A DNA stretch of 64,000 nt from the NCBI RefSeq assembly GCF_963422355.1, contig NC_085088.1, forward strand, positions 1,631,501 to 1,695,500, read 5' to 3'. The notes below the pieces were generated by a model. The model was not told the DNA's origin. It was given only the letters and a program-made list of their open reading frames with translations, and made no database searches. Source of the stretch: Corticium candelabrum (Eukaryota; Porifera; Homoscleromorpha; Homosclerophorida; Plakinidae). Below, piece after piece: positions 13,707 to 24,183 of the stretch. Every line of letters begins with the position of its first letter. The first letter of the stretch is position 1. Both the position numbers and the translations under genes were made by a program.

Positions 13707-16700
13707 ATTACTGTAGAAAGATTTAATTGCATGCTAAAGCTATAGTTTGTCTGCAAATTAGTGTACACACTTGTGAACAAATAGACTCAAGGAAAGAATT
13801 ACGATATGCCTGACACCATGAAATAATAAATTATTTTATTATGTTGTATATTATTTATATATTTTTATTATTTTTATTATTCTTACATTGTGCACAGAAA
13901 TCTGGTGCACTACATACAGCTACAGACGACAATAAGCAAGGACATACAAACGAAAAGAACAGACAATGTACATTACTGTATCAACATCAGGCAATCGAAT
14001 ACAATTCTCTAAGAACACTTTTACTAAAGCGTGATGGCTTCTTTTGCCAGTCAAAACTCTAAGCTACATGAGTGGCATCAATTCTATATAATTTGATTGT
14101 TAGTATATTCTTGGTTCACAGTTTAATGTGATCGGAATGCCCACATTTTTGGTTGCATCGAGAAGTCAGTTTGTTCTACTGTTGGAGGTAAGACAGTAGA
14201 GATGAGATTCATGATGATTTGTGATGCAACGACTCGTAGCTGTGGCTGCATTGCTTGTTTTAGACCGTTATCTCATGGCTGCTTCTGCTCATCACTATGT
14301 ATGCTCCCGGTGGTATCAAAGCCCGGATGTCAGAGTGAGTATGATGGTGTTTATGTTGGCTCTTTGGTAGAATATATTTGTTTGTGTTGCGTAGAGATGT
14401 CGCTTCGAAACGAAAATGGTCTCTCTATTTTTACGAATTTGCTTGTGGTGCAGGAATCCCGCTCTTAGTTGTCTGGTTGTCACTTGTCTTGAAAATGAAT
14501 GCCCTGTATTGGGGTGTGCTATTTGTTCAATCTAAACAGCACAAAGTAATGAAGCACTTAGCATATACTTTTCAATTAATCTACTTGTTTAATTAATTGT
14601 AAATTGTTTGAAGGCTGCTTTGGTGTTCTCTTGGGTTTGCTGTATTGTTATTGCTTTGAGAGTTGTTAGTTGGAGGAAAAACAGGAGCTCAAATGACAAC
14701 GAGGAATTTATGCCAATTATTGTCGTTAGAAAATTGTTCCACTTCATTGCTTCTGCCGTCTTTGTAACTGGCCTTTTGGGAGATGTGACTCTCCTTCATG
14801 TGTCATGTACTGCAGCACTCACCATATTTATTCTGATTGAGGTATATTGTACTTCATGTTTTGTACATAGTCACAATATCAGACGTTTAGAATTTGTAGA
14901 AAACTTACTGAATTTATGTCTAAATAATGGAATTGGGTTAGCCTTGTTCTCAAATTTTCTCACGCTTGTTTTGTCCAGTGCCTGTATGACAATTCCACAA
15001 GCACGAGAGAGTCTGGGGACGAGGCTAGAATTGGGTGACAGCTTATGCCCCGTTGCTTATATTTATGAGACACCACATATTATAGAGTGATGGCTTTGTC
15101 TGTTGTCATCTAGGACACTCGTTTCAATGGGTATTTTTGGGTCTGTTTGGCACTGTATGTAAATTATGCTGACATGTATTTGGAATACACCAATTTTAGT
15201 TGTACTTGTGCTGCACTGGATTGCATGCTGTCGTGGATTGCCTCCATGAATGGGCATTCTAATTGCTATCAATCTTTGATGGGTAGTTAGTTGTGTTGTA
15301 TGCCACATTCCAACCAGAATTAGCCGGCGTGCCTACAGGTACCGACATAGAAACATCGAGACTTGATCCACATAGCAGTTCAAATGATCTTAATTTCTAT
15401 ACGTAACTCATGGGATAACTATTAAAGCAATGTGAATCCGTTAATTTATATATAATATCAGTATATGTAGAAACTTACTACTGGGTTTATGTCTCTAAAT
15501 AATGGAACTGGGGTGGCTGCGTAGGCCTTGGTGCTTAGATTTATGTGGCTTTGTCAGTAGGTATTGTTTGGTCATGCTTGTTATTGAAATTAAATAAAAA
15601 TAAAATTTAAAAAATATTGAAAAATTTGTATTATTGTAAATACGTTATGCACGTGTAGTTAGAACGTTAATTGTGCTTGTGCTGAACTGGAATTGCATAC
15701 TGCGGTGAACTGCTATCATAAACGGGCATCTCATAGTATTTGTACTATCAATTATAGGGTAGATGTTTGCATGCCACTTTCCAACCAGAATTAGCTACTG
15801 TACCTGGAGATGCTAACATTTAAATCATTGAGATTCCACGTAGCAGTTCAAATGATTTTAACTTGAAAGATGTAGGTAACTCGCGTTTCGGATAGCTAGA
15901 CCGCTTTTCTCTCATTATTCATGTGAACCTGTGAATATGTATAATGGAAGTTATGCATAATGTTGTGCAGTACGTGTATCATAGTACGGAATTGTATAGA
16001 ATGCACTACTCTATAGACACCAGACTTATGTATAGTGTAACCAACGAAATGACCCTGAATGGATCCCTTACTACCAGTGATGTACGAACAATGGACTATG
16101 TGCACTTTCTCTGAAAGTTTTGCCACACTGCTGTTGTCAATTGTGGCTATTTCTATATTGACAAGTTGCATTATGACTGTTTCTATGCTGTGTATGTTCC
16201 TGCTCGTTTAGGTCGTTCGATCCTGTCGACTGTGGCCAATAGGTGAAACTCTGCACTACTACATGTCTTGTTTGACAGATAGTCGTGACAGCGGTCATGT
16301 GATTCTTACACACATCTACCTCCTAGTTGGTCTTGCCCTTCCCATCTGGCTCGTTCCAAGCACCAGAAAAGGACGTAAGACACACTACTAAACCCACTAC
16401 AGCTTTGCATATATAAACTCATACGGCAATTTGATAGCATTCAAACTTGCTATGTATGCTGGTGTTTTGTCTCTTGGAGTTGGGGACAGCTTTGCATCTA
16501 TATTTGGCAAATGGCTGGGACGAAGAAAATGGCCCAGTTTGTCAAAGTTTGTTTGCACGATGTAATACACGATGTCTTGACTTTCTGTTGTGTGTAGATT
16601 CTACGAAGTCACTTGAAGGCACTTTGGCGTGTATGATGGGTCAGATTGTAGCGGCAGGAATAGTGTGTTCTCTCGGTAAGACACGTGACCTGTTCTCGTA

Positions 16701-16878
16701 TCTTTTGTTTAATAAACTTGCCTGACCTGCAGATTCTCAAATAGTACTGGAAAACACAATGCAAGCAATTCGTATAGTTGTCTCTCTAGTATTGGGTTCG
16801 CTTCTCGAGGGTATGACTGTCCAAATCGACAACCTAGTATTGCCACTCTATACTCTAGCTCTCCTTCTTGTACATTAG
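12157..16878 (+). CDS. DOLK: Dolichol kinase
   Basis: Thirteen exons give about 532 residues (human 538): 12157-12287, 12349-12419, 12593-12661, 13229-13390, 13457-13620, 14122-14187, 14264-14334, 14395-14545, 14614-14841, 16212-16374, 16438-16536, 16598-16675 and 16733-16878. DOLK is a multi-pass ER membrane enzyme that phosphorylates dolichol with CTP, the last step to dolichyl phosphate for N-glycosylation and GPI anchors. Family blocks are the hydrophobic N-terminal two thirds with FTAGEA, the VRKLFHF motif, DSRDSGHVILTHIYLL, and the CTP-binding pair GVGDSFASIFGKWLGRRKWP / STKSLEGT followed by QIDNLVLPLY at the end. The CTP motif is split by an intron between KWP and N. Exons 1-2 have several possible splice pairs; I chose the pair giving a continuous hydrophobic reading. 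The stop is 32 bases from the convergent CCDC102 stop. Confidence 0.85.
13654..13701. repeat. TA microsatellite in DOLK intron 5
   Basis: An uninterrupted TA dinucleotide tract within the 13621-14121 intron. Confidence 0.95.
14897..15865 (+). repeat. Diverged tandem duplication in DOLK intron 9
   Basis: Intron 9 (14842-16211) contains paired segments. 14897-14945 resembles 15468-15520, and 15197-15400 resembles 15671-15865; both members of the second pair carry CCAACCAGAATTAGC and AGCAGTTCAAATGAT. The copies differ by many substitutions and indels, so the duplication is old. Confidence 0.7.
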
Positions 16879-16910
16879 CTCTTCTGATTGCTAGTGGTTG
16901 TCAGTCTTCT

Positions 16911-17973
16911 TCAGAACTGTAGTGTTCGAGTTGTTCGTTGTCTGTATCAAGGGACAAACGGTTAGCCATATTACTAGTAGGCCGTCATGTATGCAATGAG
17001 TTACCAGTTCGACTGAATGCTGGAGTCGGAGACTGTCTCTTCAACCTGCCAAAAAGAAAAAAGACCGATAGAGCAAGGACACAATTTTGGTCGCTACCAA
17101 GGGTTACATACCTGGTCAATTGGTGTCCTAGTTGTGTTTGCAAATTATCTATTTGCTCTTGCTGCTCGTCTATCGTTCGTTGAAGCTTTCGTTCACTATT
17201 GCATTTCATGTCGACCTATTGCAAATTGTTGTTGAGGTAGCGACTGTAGGTGACAATGGTGTAAACATACGGAATCTTGAGCCTCGACCATTTGACGTTT
17301 GAGATCCTCTACTCGAATTCGAAGCTGCTTTACTTCTTGATCTCTTTGCTCAATCAGTCGTTTGCTGTGTTCCAGCTCGGCTGCCTATAAAATCAGTTAG
17401 TTACTTGTTTGAGATGGGTACACATAATTATATTGTATGACCTGGTCCAGCATTTGTTTCTTGAGGCGGTTGTGGTTATGTTTCAGCTCTGACAGCTCCT
17501 AATGATACTGGCTTGTCTCACTTCTATATGAGCAGATTAAGTCAATATTAGTTTACCTTTGACTTTTCATGGAACTCTGTCTGCAGAGTTTTCATGTCGG
17601 CATCCATGTTTGCCTTTATCTGTCGATTTTTCCTTGCTAATGTCGTCTCCAAGTCTTCAATCTGCATTAAAAACTTTTTCTTTTCTCTCTCCAGTGTCAT
17701 CTTCTCTGTTTCTAGCTGCTCACGCCGACCCCATTCAGCCGCATTCTCTTCTTGCAACTTCTCCAGCTAGAAGTTCAAATAGTGTTGTTATCTACTCAAG
17801 ATGCTGTATCTAAGCTGTAGTACTTGTGCTCTCAGGTCTTTTAATTTCTTATCTGAAGTGGCTCTCGAACCTGACTCTTCGTCAAGATTAACTTGGATCT
17901 GGGCGATGTCTTTGTCATGTCGATTTCTTATATCTCGAAGCTGAACAAAAGAGGCAATTATTGGTAGTACAGC

Positions 17974-18050
<77 letters not shown>

Positions 18051-18954
18051 GCTGCAAAGCCTCGGTTCGGTCCCTCCTGAGCTCCTCACATCTCTCTTTC
18101 ATTAACTGTACCTCCTGCTGGAGCTTGTCTGCAGTTTCATCGACAACAGCCTTAGCACTATAGTAACATGTTAGTAGACCAACAAAGACTTTTCACCATC
18201 CTGCTAGATGATGTTATTAAAACTAATAATAATAAATGTGATAAGACCTTCTTTCTCTAGCAATGATCTTCTGTGATTCTTCTAGCTTGAGAGTCAAAGC
18301 AGCTATCTCCTGCATCAACACCTCGTCCTGACTTGTCACATCTGCCTGAATCTTACGCATTGTTGCCATCCTCGTTTCCTCCAGTCCCCACCCGTTGTCG
18401 GAACTCGTTTGTAATGCTTGTTGTTGCCCCGTCATCCGCTCCGTTCTCGCCAATATCTGCTCAATAAAATGGACTTCTGAGTGCAGTATTCCAGGCGGCT
18501 GTTCCGACGAAGAGCGCGACGCAAGAGAAGGAGAAGCACTTCCGTCCACTTCTACATCAGTATAGGTACCGTTCGGAGAGTAAGTGCTCGACGGTCCCGC
18601 CGGGGATGAACCAAACGTGCTACCGTCTTCAGAGCTACCTCTCATATCGTCGTCTCTAACTCCTAATTTCGCTCTGAGTCTCTCGTTTTCTTTCGCCAGG
18701 GAGTGCTTCTCGCGGCGAATGCTAGCCAGCTCTTTCCAAGCGTCGTCCAGACGAGCCTTTAGCTGTCTGTTCTCCTCTCTCGATTTGTCTCTTTCGCTCT
18801 TTGCTCGCGTCCATTTTTCTCGCCACGAAGCGGTACAGTCGGACCACCAGCGCATTGTTTTCTCCATCTGAGCCGCTTTGGTTCGTGCCTCGTCGAGATC
18901 CTTGCTCGAACCGGCCGTCTCGACTTGCGACTTCTTTCTCGGATCCCTGTCCAT
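16911..18954 (-). CDS. CCDC102A: CCDC102-type coiled-coil protein
   Basis: Eight exons give about 482 residues: 18248-18954, 18049-18157, 17824-17940, 17557-17766, 17442-17498, 17271-17384, 17112-17215 and 16911-16941. The hallmark is [20 protein letters not shown] near residues 27-46, shared with CCDC102A/B, followed by long heptad-rich helices and the C-terminal block [21 protein letters not shown] Ser/Pro-rich linker (about residues 105-150) separates the first helix from the rest. CCDC102 proteins are centrosome-linked or myosin-tail-like; the role here is inferred from family. The donor of intron 2 opens a (TG)n tract, so this 108-base intron is mostly microsatellite. The last exon is short and ends before the acidic tail of vertebrate proteins; another frame of the same exon ends slightly later at 16901. 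Confidence 0.85.
17975..18048. repeat. CA/TG microsatellite forming the 5' splice site region of CCDC102 intron 2
   Basis: About 37 CA units on the plus strand, read as GTGTGT on the gene strand. They start exactly at the exon 2/intron 2 boundary and fill two thirds of the intron. Confidence 0.95.
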
Positions 18955-19230
18955 CCCACGTCGAGAACTCGATATATATTAGCACCAGCAACGTGCCAAT
19001 GGACGAAAAGCTAGCATTGGGTCTGTATGGATTCAATCGTAAACAAGTCCACCACACTTCCTGTCTGTTAAACATCCGGAAATAAAAGAAATTGCCAGGC
19101 TTAATTAAATTTATCAGTAAATACATAGGCAACCGTAAAAAAACAACGTACTCTCTACTAGCTATCGTACAGCAGCTACAGCTGCTATCTCTGTGAGTCT
19201 CTATCTAGACATGGTAGAGATGAGGTGATT

Positions 19231-20392
19231 TCAACTGAAGATACCCTCCGGGTGCTTTGGACAACATCTTTTTACACTAAACCACTCGTCTATACACCTA
19301 CAAAACAAAACAAAACAAATTGATTGAATAAAATGAGCAAGGCCAAGAGGTATGTAGTACTACTGTAGTGATGCACTATTATCCTAGCAACAGAGTCACG
19401 TTTAGCATATCAATAGAAGGAAAGGTTTCTATGCCACTATATACATTTCCAAGACATTTGGTGCCTATTTCTTGATGGTCACGTGACCATCTAGGTACCT
19501 GTCAGCTGCACCCTCTATGGACTCCTACAACATATTACCTTGCCTACAATGTCTATAACTACATACTAGACCTATTAACTTGATTATTCAATTCAGGCCT
19601 ATTTCATTAGCAACTACTTTGTTATCTATTAATATCTACCAGTAACTGCTATTATTTATTGTATGACGATTTACCCTTTATGATACACACAAAAGCAAGG
19701 CAATCGAGCAATACTTGAGCCTTCCTCCATGTCAAAAAAGCAAATGATACATTCTCCTAGGTTAGACACTGCATTTTCATCTATTCAATTACAGAAACGT
19801 TTAAATTAACAAAATTGATCACGTGACTCGAGAGTCATAGCACACAATCGATATACCATTGTAAACAACTCGAGGCTTCGACAAACAGACAAACATGTGC
19901 TGCTCTATCTGGTCATGAGCCACCTTTTTCGAACAAATAGGGCACTTGATGTCTACATAGAAACAAATCAACGAGTTAGCTTAGGGCATATCCGAGACAA
20001 AGCGACACCAACTGGTCTGTAAATGGAGAATTGCTTCAACCAGTTTTCTTACCGGTGTAGTACGTCGGCAGAGACGACGCCGTCATCAATAAATCTAAAC
20101 CACTCGAAGTCTCGAGGCTGTCCGCCAGACCGGAGTCCGACGAGTAGCTGGGAAATGGCAAGTCTACGTCGTAAAAGAGGGGAAACGAGAGCGTCGCGTG
20201 ACCGTGCGAAGAATTTCGACTGGGTAACGACTGGTGGCGACGAAATCCGCTCCTTCGAGATGTCGGGAGAACGACCGGACGCGCAGGAAGCGGATGAGAC
20301 GGTGAGTGGCTGACGATTGTAGCAGAGGATCTGGTGCGGGCGACATGGACGCTTGATTCGTCACTCGATTCTGTCGATTGGCGCCCTCCCAT
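19231..20392 (-). CDS. ZNRF2: ZNRF1/2-type zinc and RING finger E3 ubiquitin ligase
   Basis: Four exons give about 202 residues: 20053-20392, 19857-19952, 19675-19780 and 19231-19297. The start at 20392 rather than an in-frame ATG at 20413 is preferred because it gives MGGRQST, an N-myristoylation signal like MGGKQS in ZNRF1/2. A Ser-rich disordered region follows. Exon 2 encodes a C2HC-type zinc finger (CPICSKK, HMFVCLSKPR). Exons 3-4 encode the RING (GECIICFF, IARLPCFCVYHK, CIDEWF, CCPKHP). ZNRF1/2 are membrane-anchored E3 ligases on endosomes, lysosomes and plasma membrane. It is somewhat shorter than the vertebrate proteins. I cannot tell ZNRF1 from ZNRF2, and the symbol stands for the pair. 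It lies upstream of CCDC102 on the same strand. Confidence 0.88.
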
Positions 20393-20766
20393 GACCCTTG
20401 ATGTTACACTCAAGGAGAGAAGGTGAATGCTGGAATGTACAGTTTCCCAGAGATATCTTCAATTTGGAGAATCAATGATGATGGCGTGCCTACGTCACGA
20501 AACTAGTTTATATGTACCAGCTTGCCTTCACCAGTTTACGCCACTTTTATTTTGTAGTGGATGCCAAATTTTATATGATTTTAGGTATCCTTCAAAATAC
20601 GCACACACGCATGTTACTCTTCCGTTTCGTTCGACGTTGAGCAACCCACAAATTGGAGACACCTCATTACAAAAAGCAGGGTGTTGTGAAGTCCCGGATA
20701 TGTTGCGGTTTTCAATCTTTCTGTTTCCTCTGGCGTTGTCGTTTAGATGTTAGTGTTGCCGTTAGA
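20393..20766. other. Divergent promoter region ZNRF / DSE
   Basis: 374 bases separate the two divergent start codons. There is no clear TATA box. An upstream open stretch in frame with DSE (from 20653) lacks an ATG. Confidence 0.4.
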
Positions 20767-23700
20767 ATGTCTCTCGATGTTGTGAGGATAGGATTTAGGT
20801 GGTTCTATATACTGCTGACGATTGAGTGTTCTCTTTCGGAATCAACGTTGCAGTCACACCCCTTCTTGTACTTCAGCCAATCGGATATCGAGAGTTTGCG
20901 AGCAAAGTCAACCACAACACATACAAATATTTTCTCCAAAATTGAGGAGTTGGCAAGTAGACTGAAGAGCAATAGCATGTCGATATTACCACCAGAGAGT
21001 CACATGAAATTCATTTCAAGGTGGAATGAGGAGTATGGAAATAGACTAGCTCCACTTGCCTTCTATTGTCTTCTTCGACCGCATGATGAAGAAGTAAAGA
21101 AGTTGACGATTTTGTTTATGGATCGAATGGCTGGTTACCCTGACTGGCAGGTTCAGTCCAGCCCCTTGGATGAGGTGCCAGTGTCTCATTCATTAGTTGG
21201 ATTTGCAACAGCATATGACTTTATGTACCCTGTGCTTGATGAGAAAAGGCGTAACTTGTATTTCAATAAAATTAAACAAGTGACGGAGATGACACTTTAT
21301 ATGCGAGCCGTGAAGGCATGGTGGGGCAGGACATATGTACAGAATCATGTTGCAACTAATGTAGTTGCTCTACTGACTGGTTCAATTGTTGTGTATCCAC
21401 GCGATAGAGTGAAGGCGATAAAATGGATTGGTTTTGCTGTTCGTCAACTTAATCGGACTTTAGAGCTCCTAGACCTTGTTGTTGACGGCTCAATGGATGA
21501 AGGAACGGGATATGGGTCTTACACGACACGTTCATTGACTCAATTTGTTTTTCTTGTCAAACGACACTTACAGATGGACACTGCTGGTACATTTTGGTTT
21601 CATCAGCATTTGCAATTCATGATTAGCACTGCACTTCCGGGTTTTGCCAAGATAATTGGAATTGGAGACTCTGGTTCTGCATGGTTTTATGGACCAGAGA
21701 GTCAGCTAGTCTTCCTTGATAGTTATATATTGAAGAATGGAAATGGAAATTGGTTAGCATCAAGGATTCGAGATGCAAAGAAGACAGTAAAGCAGCAACA
21801 GCATTCTGAGTTTTGTACTCTTTTTACTGAATATCTATGGTATGATCCATCTATTAAGGAAATGTCTCCGTTGGAAGAGAGAACGTATTCTCCTTTGATG
21901 CGATTCAGTGATGCGGGATTGGTGACATACAATGGTGGAACGAAGAAGGGAACAACTTTTTTTTCATTCAAGTCTGGTGCTGTCCATGGTCGAGCTGTAT
22001 ATGTTGCAGTAGAGAACAAAACATTTCCATGGCTGCAGGGCTGGAAGCAGTCTTTGAATCCAGGACATGAACACCCAGATCAAAATTCATTTGTGTTTTA
22101 CCCAAGGGGAAAACCATTTATAACAGAGGCTTTGTATGGACCAAAATACACATTTCTCAACAATGCGTTGACATTTGGTCCATCAAAGTTGTCAAAATGC
22201 TTCAAGCCTTATGAGGGCCAACTCGGAGAGTGTGGAAAGTGGCTTGATTGGAAGTCTCCAGGTATTGAACACGCATGGGGAGAAGTGATTGAAGCGATAC
22301 ATCAAGATGGAATGGTGTTCACTAGTGGTGAGGCTAGTGGTGCATATAGCAGTAGACTTCGTCTGAGGCACGTATATCGTGGTGTCTTGCTATTGTCAGA
22401 TGATGTGTTACTTGTTGTTGATCACATCAAGTTGCATGAAAACAGTGAAGTACAATATTCGAATGCTTTCTTCCATAACTTACATGCACCAATTAACATA
22501 TGGCCATCTGGTGACAGGGCTAGTCTTACGCAAGATGAAGAGGTCTATACTATACAATGGACACGTCCACCTGGAAGTGAGGAACTTTCAGCATCTGCTG
22601 GTCAGTACGATCAACCTCGTGGCAGTTCGTTTATTCGAACTCACTTTGTTAACATATCTGTGCCTCTCGGAGGTCTCACATCTCAAGTTGTCTACTTGTT
22701 TTCTGGTCCGAGAAGTCATGTTGAGAATCTACATATCATTGAATCAACCTCTGTTGGCATTCGAGTTCAAGTTCAAACCAAAGAGGAGACATATTTAGCA
22801 TCAGTAGTGACCAACTACACAGACCCAAGGGATCGCTTGAATTTCATTGATTCTCTTGGATATGCTCAAGTTCGGCTATCAAATGGAAACGCAGTAAAAT
22901 TTGTACATGAGAACATGGATGATTCAAATGATTACTTTGAAGGTATGACCATGGTGGTACAACCAGTTCAGCAACGTGCACAGCAATACTGTCTGTGGAT
23001 GGTGACTGCAGTGTTGGGCATAGGGATGTTTGTTGTGCTATTGTGTATTGCTTTGCGCTTGTCTACTCACAAGAAATGGTTGGTCTTACTCTGTATTGCA
23101 GCACTAATGACTATGGCATTTCCTTATTACTGTTACTACAGTGGACAGACTACAAGAGACATTACTGCTGCACACAGTAGTAGAGAAATGACTCCACGTA
23201 GTACGACTCGTAGTAGTAGTATACCATCTGTATTTATCACTTCATTGAGAGGATCTGGAAGTTACCTGTTGAAGGCAATGTTTGACAACCACACAGATTT
23301 CTTCTATCTGAATTTTCCAAAACAAGCCATGCTTAATCCAAAAGCTGCATATATGACAAATGAGTTTGCAGATGCATGCGAATGGATTCCCGGCTACCAT
23401 GCACAGCCTAAGTTGGTCCAGTGGTTTAAAACATGTTTCTCACATCCACAGGAGCTGCTGAAACACAAAGACGAGACTACAGAAAGTGTGCATCTTCTGA
23501 AACGTCGCCAGTTGTATCCAAACTCTATTGTTGTGTTGCAGTCTGAGTATCAAAACTGGAATTTGAAGCTCCCCTGGCTGGTAAATGCAGTTGGGCAGGC
23601 TCTGAAAGTTATTTATTTAGTTCGTGATCCACGTGGTTGGATAGCAGACCATCTCAAGTACCACCAGTCTCTCAGTCAGTGGAAACTTGAAGAACAATTG

Positions 23701-24147
23701 AAAACGATGTTTGCTGGTCTAGACTCAGTGTGCAAACCGAAAAAGGGCTATCCATCCGAGTACAACCAACTTCGTGCACAATTTGTTAGCAAAAACACGA
23801 TGTATACAGAACAACACAAGATACTTGCATTAGTTTGGCAAGCCAACACTTTAGCTGCATTACGGATAAACAGGAGTGTTCCAAAGAGGAATTACCTGTT
23901 AGTTCAGTATGAGGACCTCGTAAATAGACCTCTTCAAACAGCTCGGACAATCTTTTCCCACTTGGGAGTACCATTCCCAATGGCAGTTGAACACAAGCTT
24001 CTACAAGTGACAAAGACCAGTCTCTACCGTCAGCAGAGCACTGATAGTTGGAAACAACAGTTGTCTAATCGTCAAATCAAAGATATTGAAAACATCTGTG
24101 CAGACGTGATGACAAAACTAAATTATAAGTATACTGCTACAAAGTAA
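20767..24147 (+). CDS. DSE: Dermatan-sulfate epimerase (DSE/DSEL-like), intronless
   Basis: A single exon encodes 1126 residues from ATG 20767; the open frame extends upstream without an ATG. DSE epimerises glucuronate to iduronate in chondroitin, making dermatan sulfate in the Golgi. A signal peptide is followed by the alpha-toroid epimerase domain with the catalytic motifs: QNHVATN (His near residue 194), GYGSYT (Tyr near 249-252) and GHEHPDQNSF (His near 434-436). Two hydrophobic helices lie near 741-765 and 775-795. A sulfotransferase-like domain follows from about 818 (SLRGSGSYLL for the 5'-phosphosulfate loop, YLVRDPRGW for the 3'-phosphate site). This layout is like vertebrate DSEL (about 1212 residues), which is also largely intronless. 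The key catalytic residues appear present. The stop is 36 bases from the convergent CEP76 stop. Confidence 0.9.
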   Translation: MSLDVVRIGFRWFYILLTIECSLSESTLQSHPFLYFSQSDIESLRAKSTTTHTNIFSKIEELASRLKSNSMSILPPESHMKFISRWNEEYGNRLAPLAFYCLLRPHDEEVKKLTILFMDRMAGYPDWQVQSSPLDEVPVSHSLVGFATAYDFMYPVLDEKRRNLYFNKIKQVTEMTLYMRAVKAWWGRTYVQNHVATNVVALLTGSIVVYPRDRVKAIKWIGFAVRQLNRTLELLDLVVDGSMDEGTGYGSYTTRSLTQFVFLVKRHLQMDTAGTFWFHQHLQFMISTALPGFAKIIGIGDSGSAWFYGPESQLVFLDSYILKNGNGNWLASRIRDAKKTVKQQQHSEFCTLFTEYLWYDPSIKEMSPLEERTYSPLMRFSDAGLVTYNGGTKKGTTFFSFKSGAVHGRAVYVAVENKTFPWLQGWKQSLNPGHEHPDQNSFVFYPRGKPFITEALYGPKYTFLNNALTFGPSKLSKCFKPYEGQLGECGKWLDWKSPGIEHAWGEVIEAIHQDGMVFTSGEASGAYSSRLRLRHVYRGVLLLSDDVLLVVDHIKLHENSEVQYSNAFFHNLHAPINIWPSGDRASLTQDEEVYTIQWTRPPGSEELSASAGQYDQPRGSSFIRTHFVNISVPLGGLTSQVVYLFSGPRSHVENLHIIESTSVGIRVQVQTKEETYLASVVTNYTDPRDRLNFIDSLGYAQVRLSNGNAVKFVHENMDDSNDYFEGMTMVVQPVQQRAQQYCLWMVTAVLGIGMFVVLLCIALRLSTHKKWLVLLCIAALMTMAFPYYCYYSGQTTRDITAAHSSREMTPRSTTRSSSIPSVFITSLRGSGSYLLKAMFDNHTDFFYLNFPKQAMLNPKAAYMTNEFADACEWIPGYHAQPKLVQWFKTCFSHPQELLKHKDETTESVHLLKRRQLYPNSIVVLQSEYQNWNLKLPWLVNAVGQALKVIYLVRDPRGWIADHLKYHQSLSQWKLEEQLKTMFAGLDSVCKPKKGYPSEYNQLRAQFVSKNTMYTEQHKILALVWQANTLAALRINRSVPKRNYLLVQYEDLVNRPLQTARTIFSHLGVPFPMAVEHKLLQVTKTSLYRQQSTDSWKQQLSNRQIKDIENICADVMTKLNYKYTATK

Positions 24148-24183
24148 CGTCAAGTTTATATTATTGTTGTTATGTCCACTACT

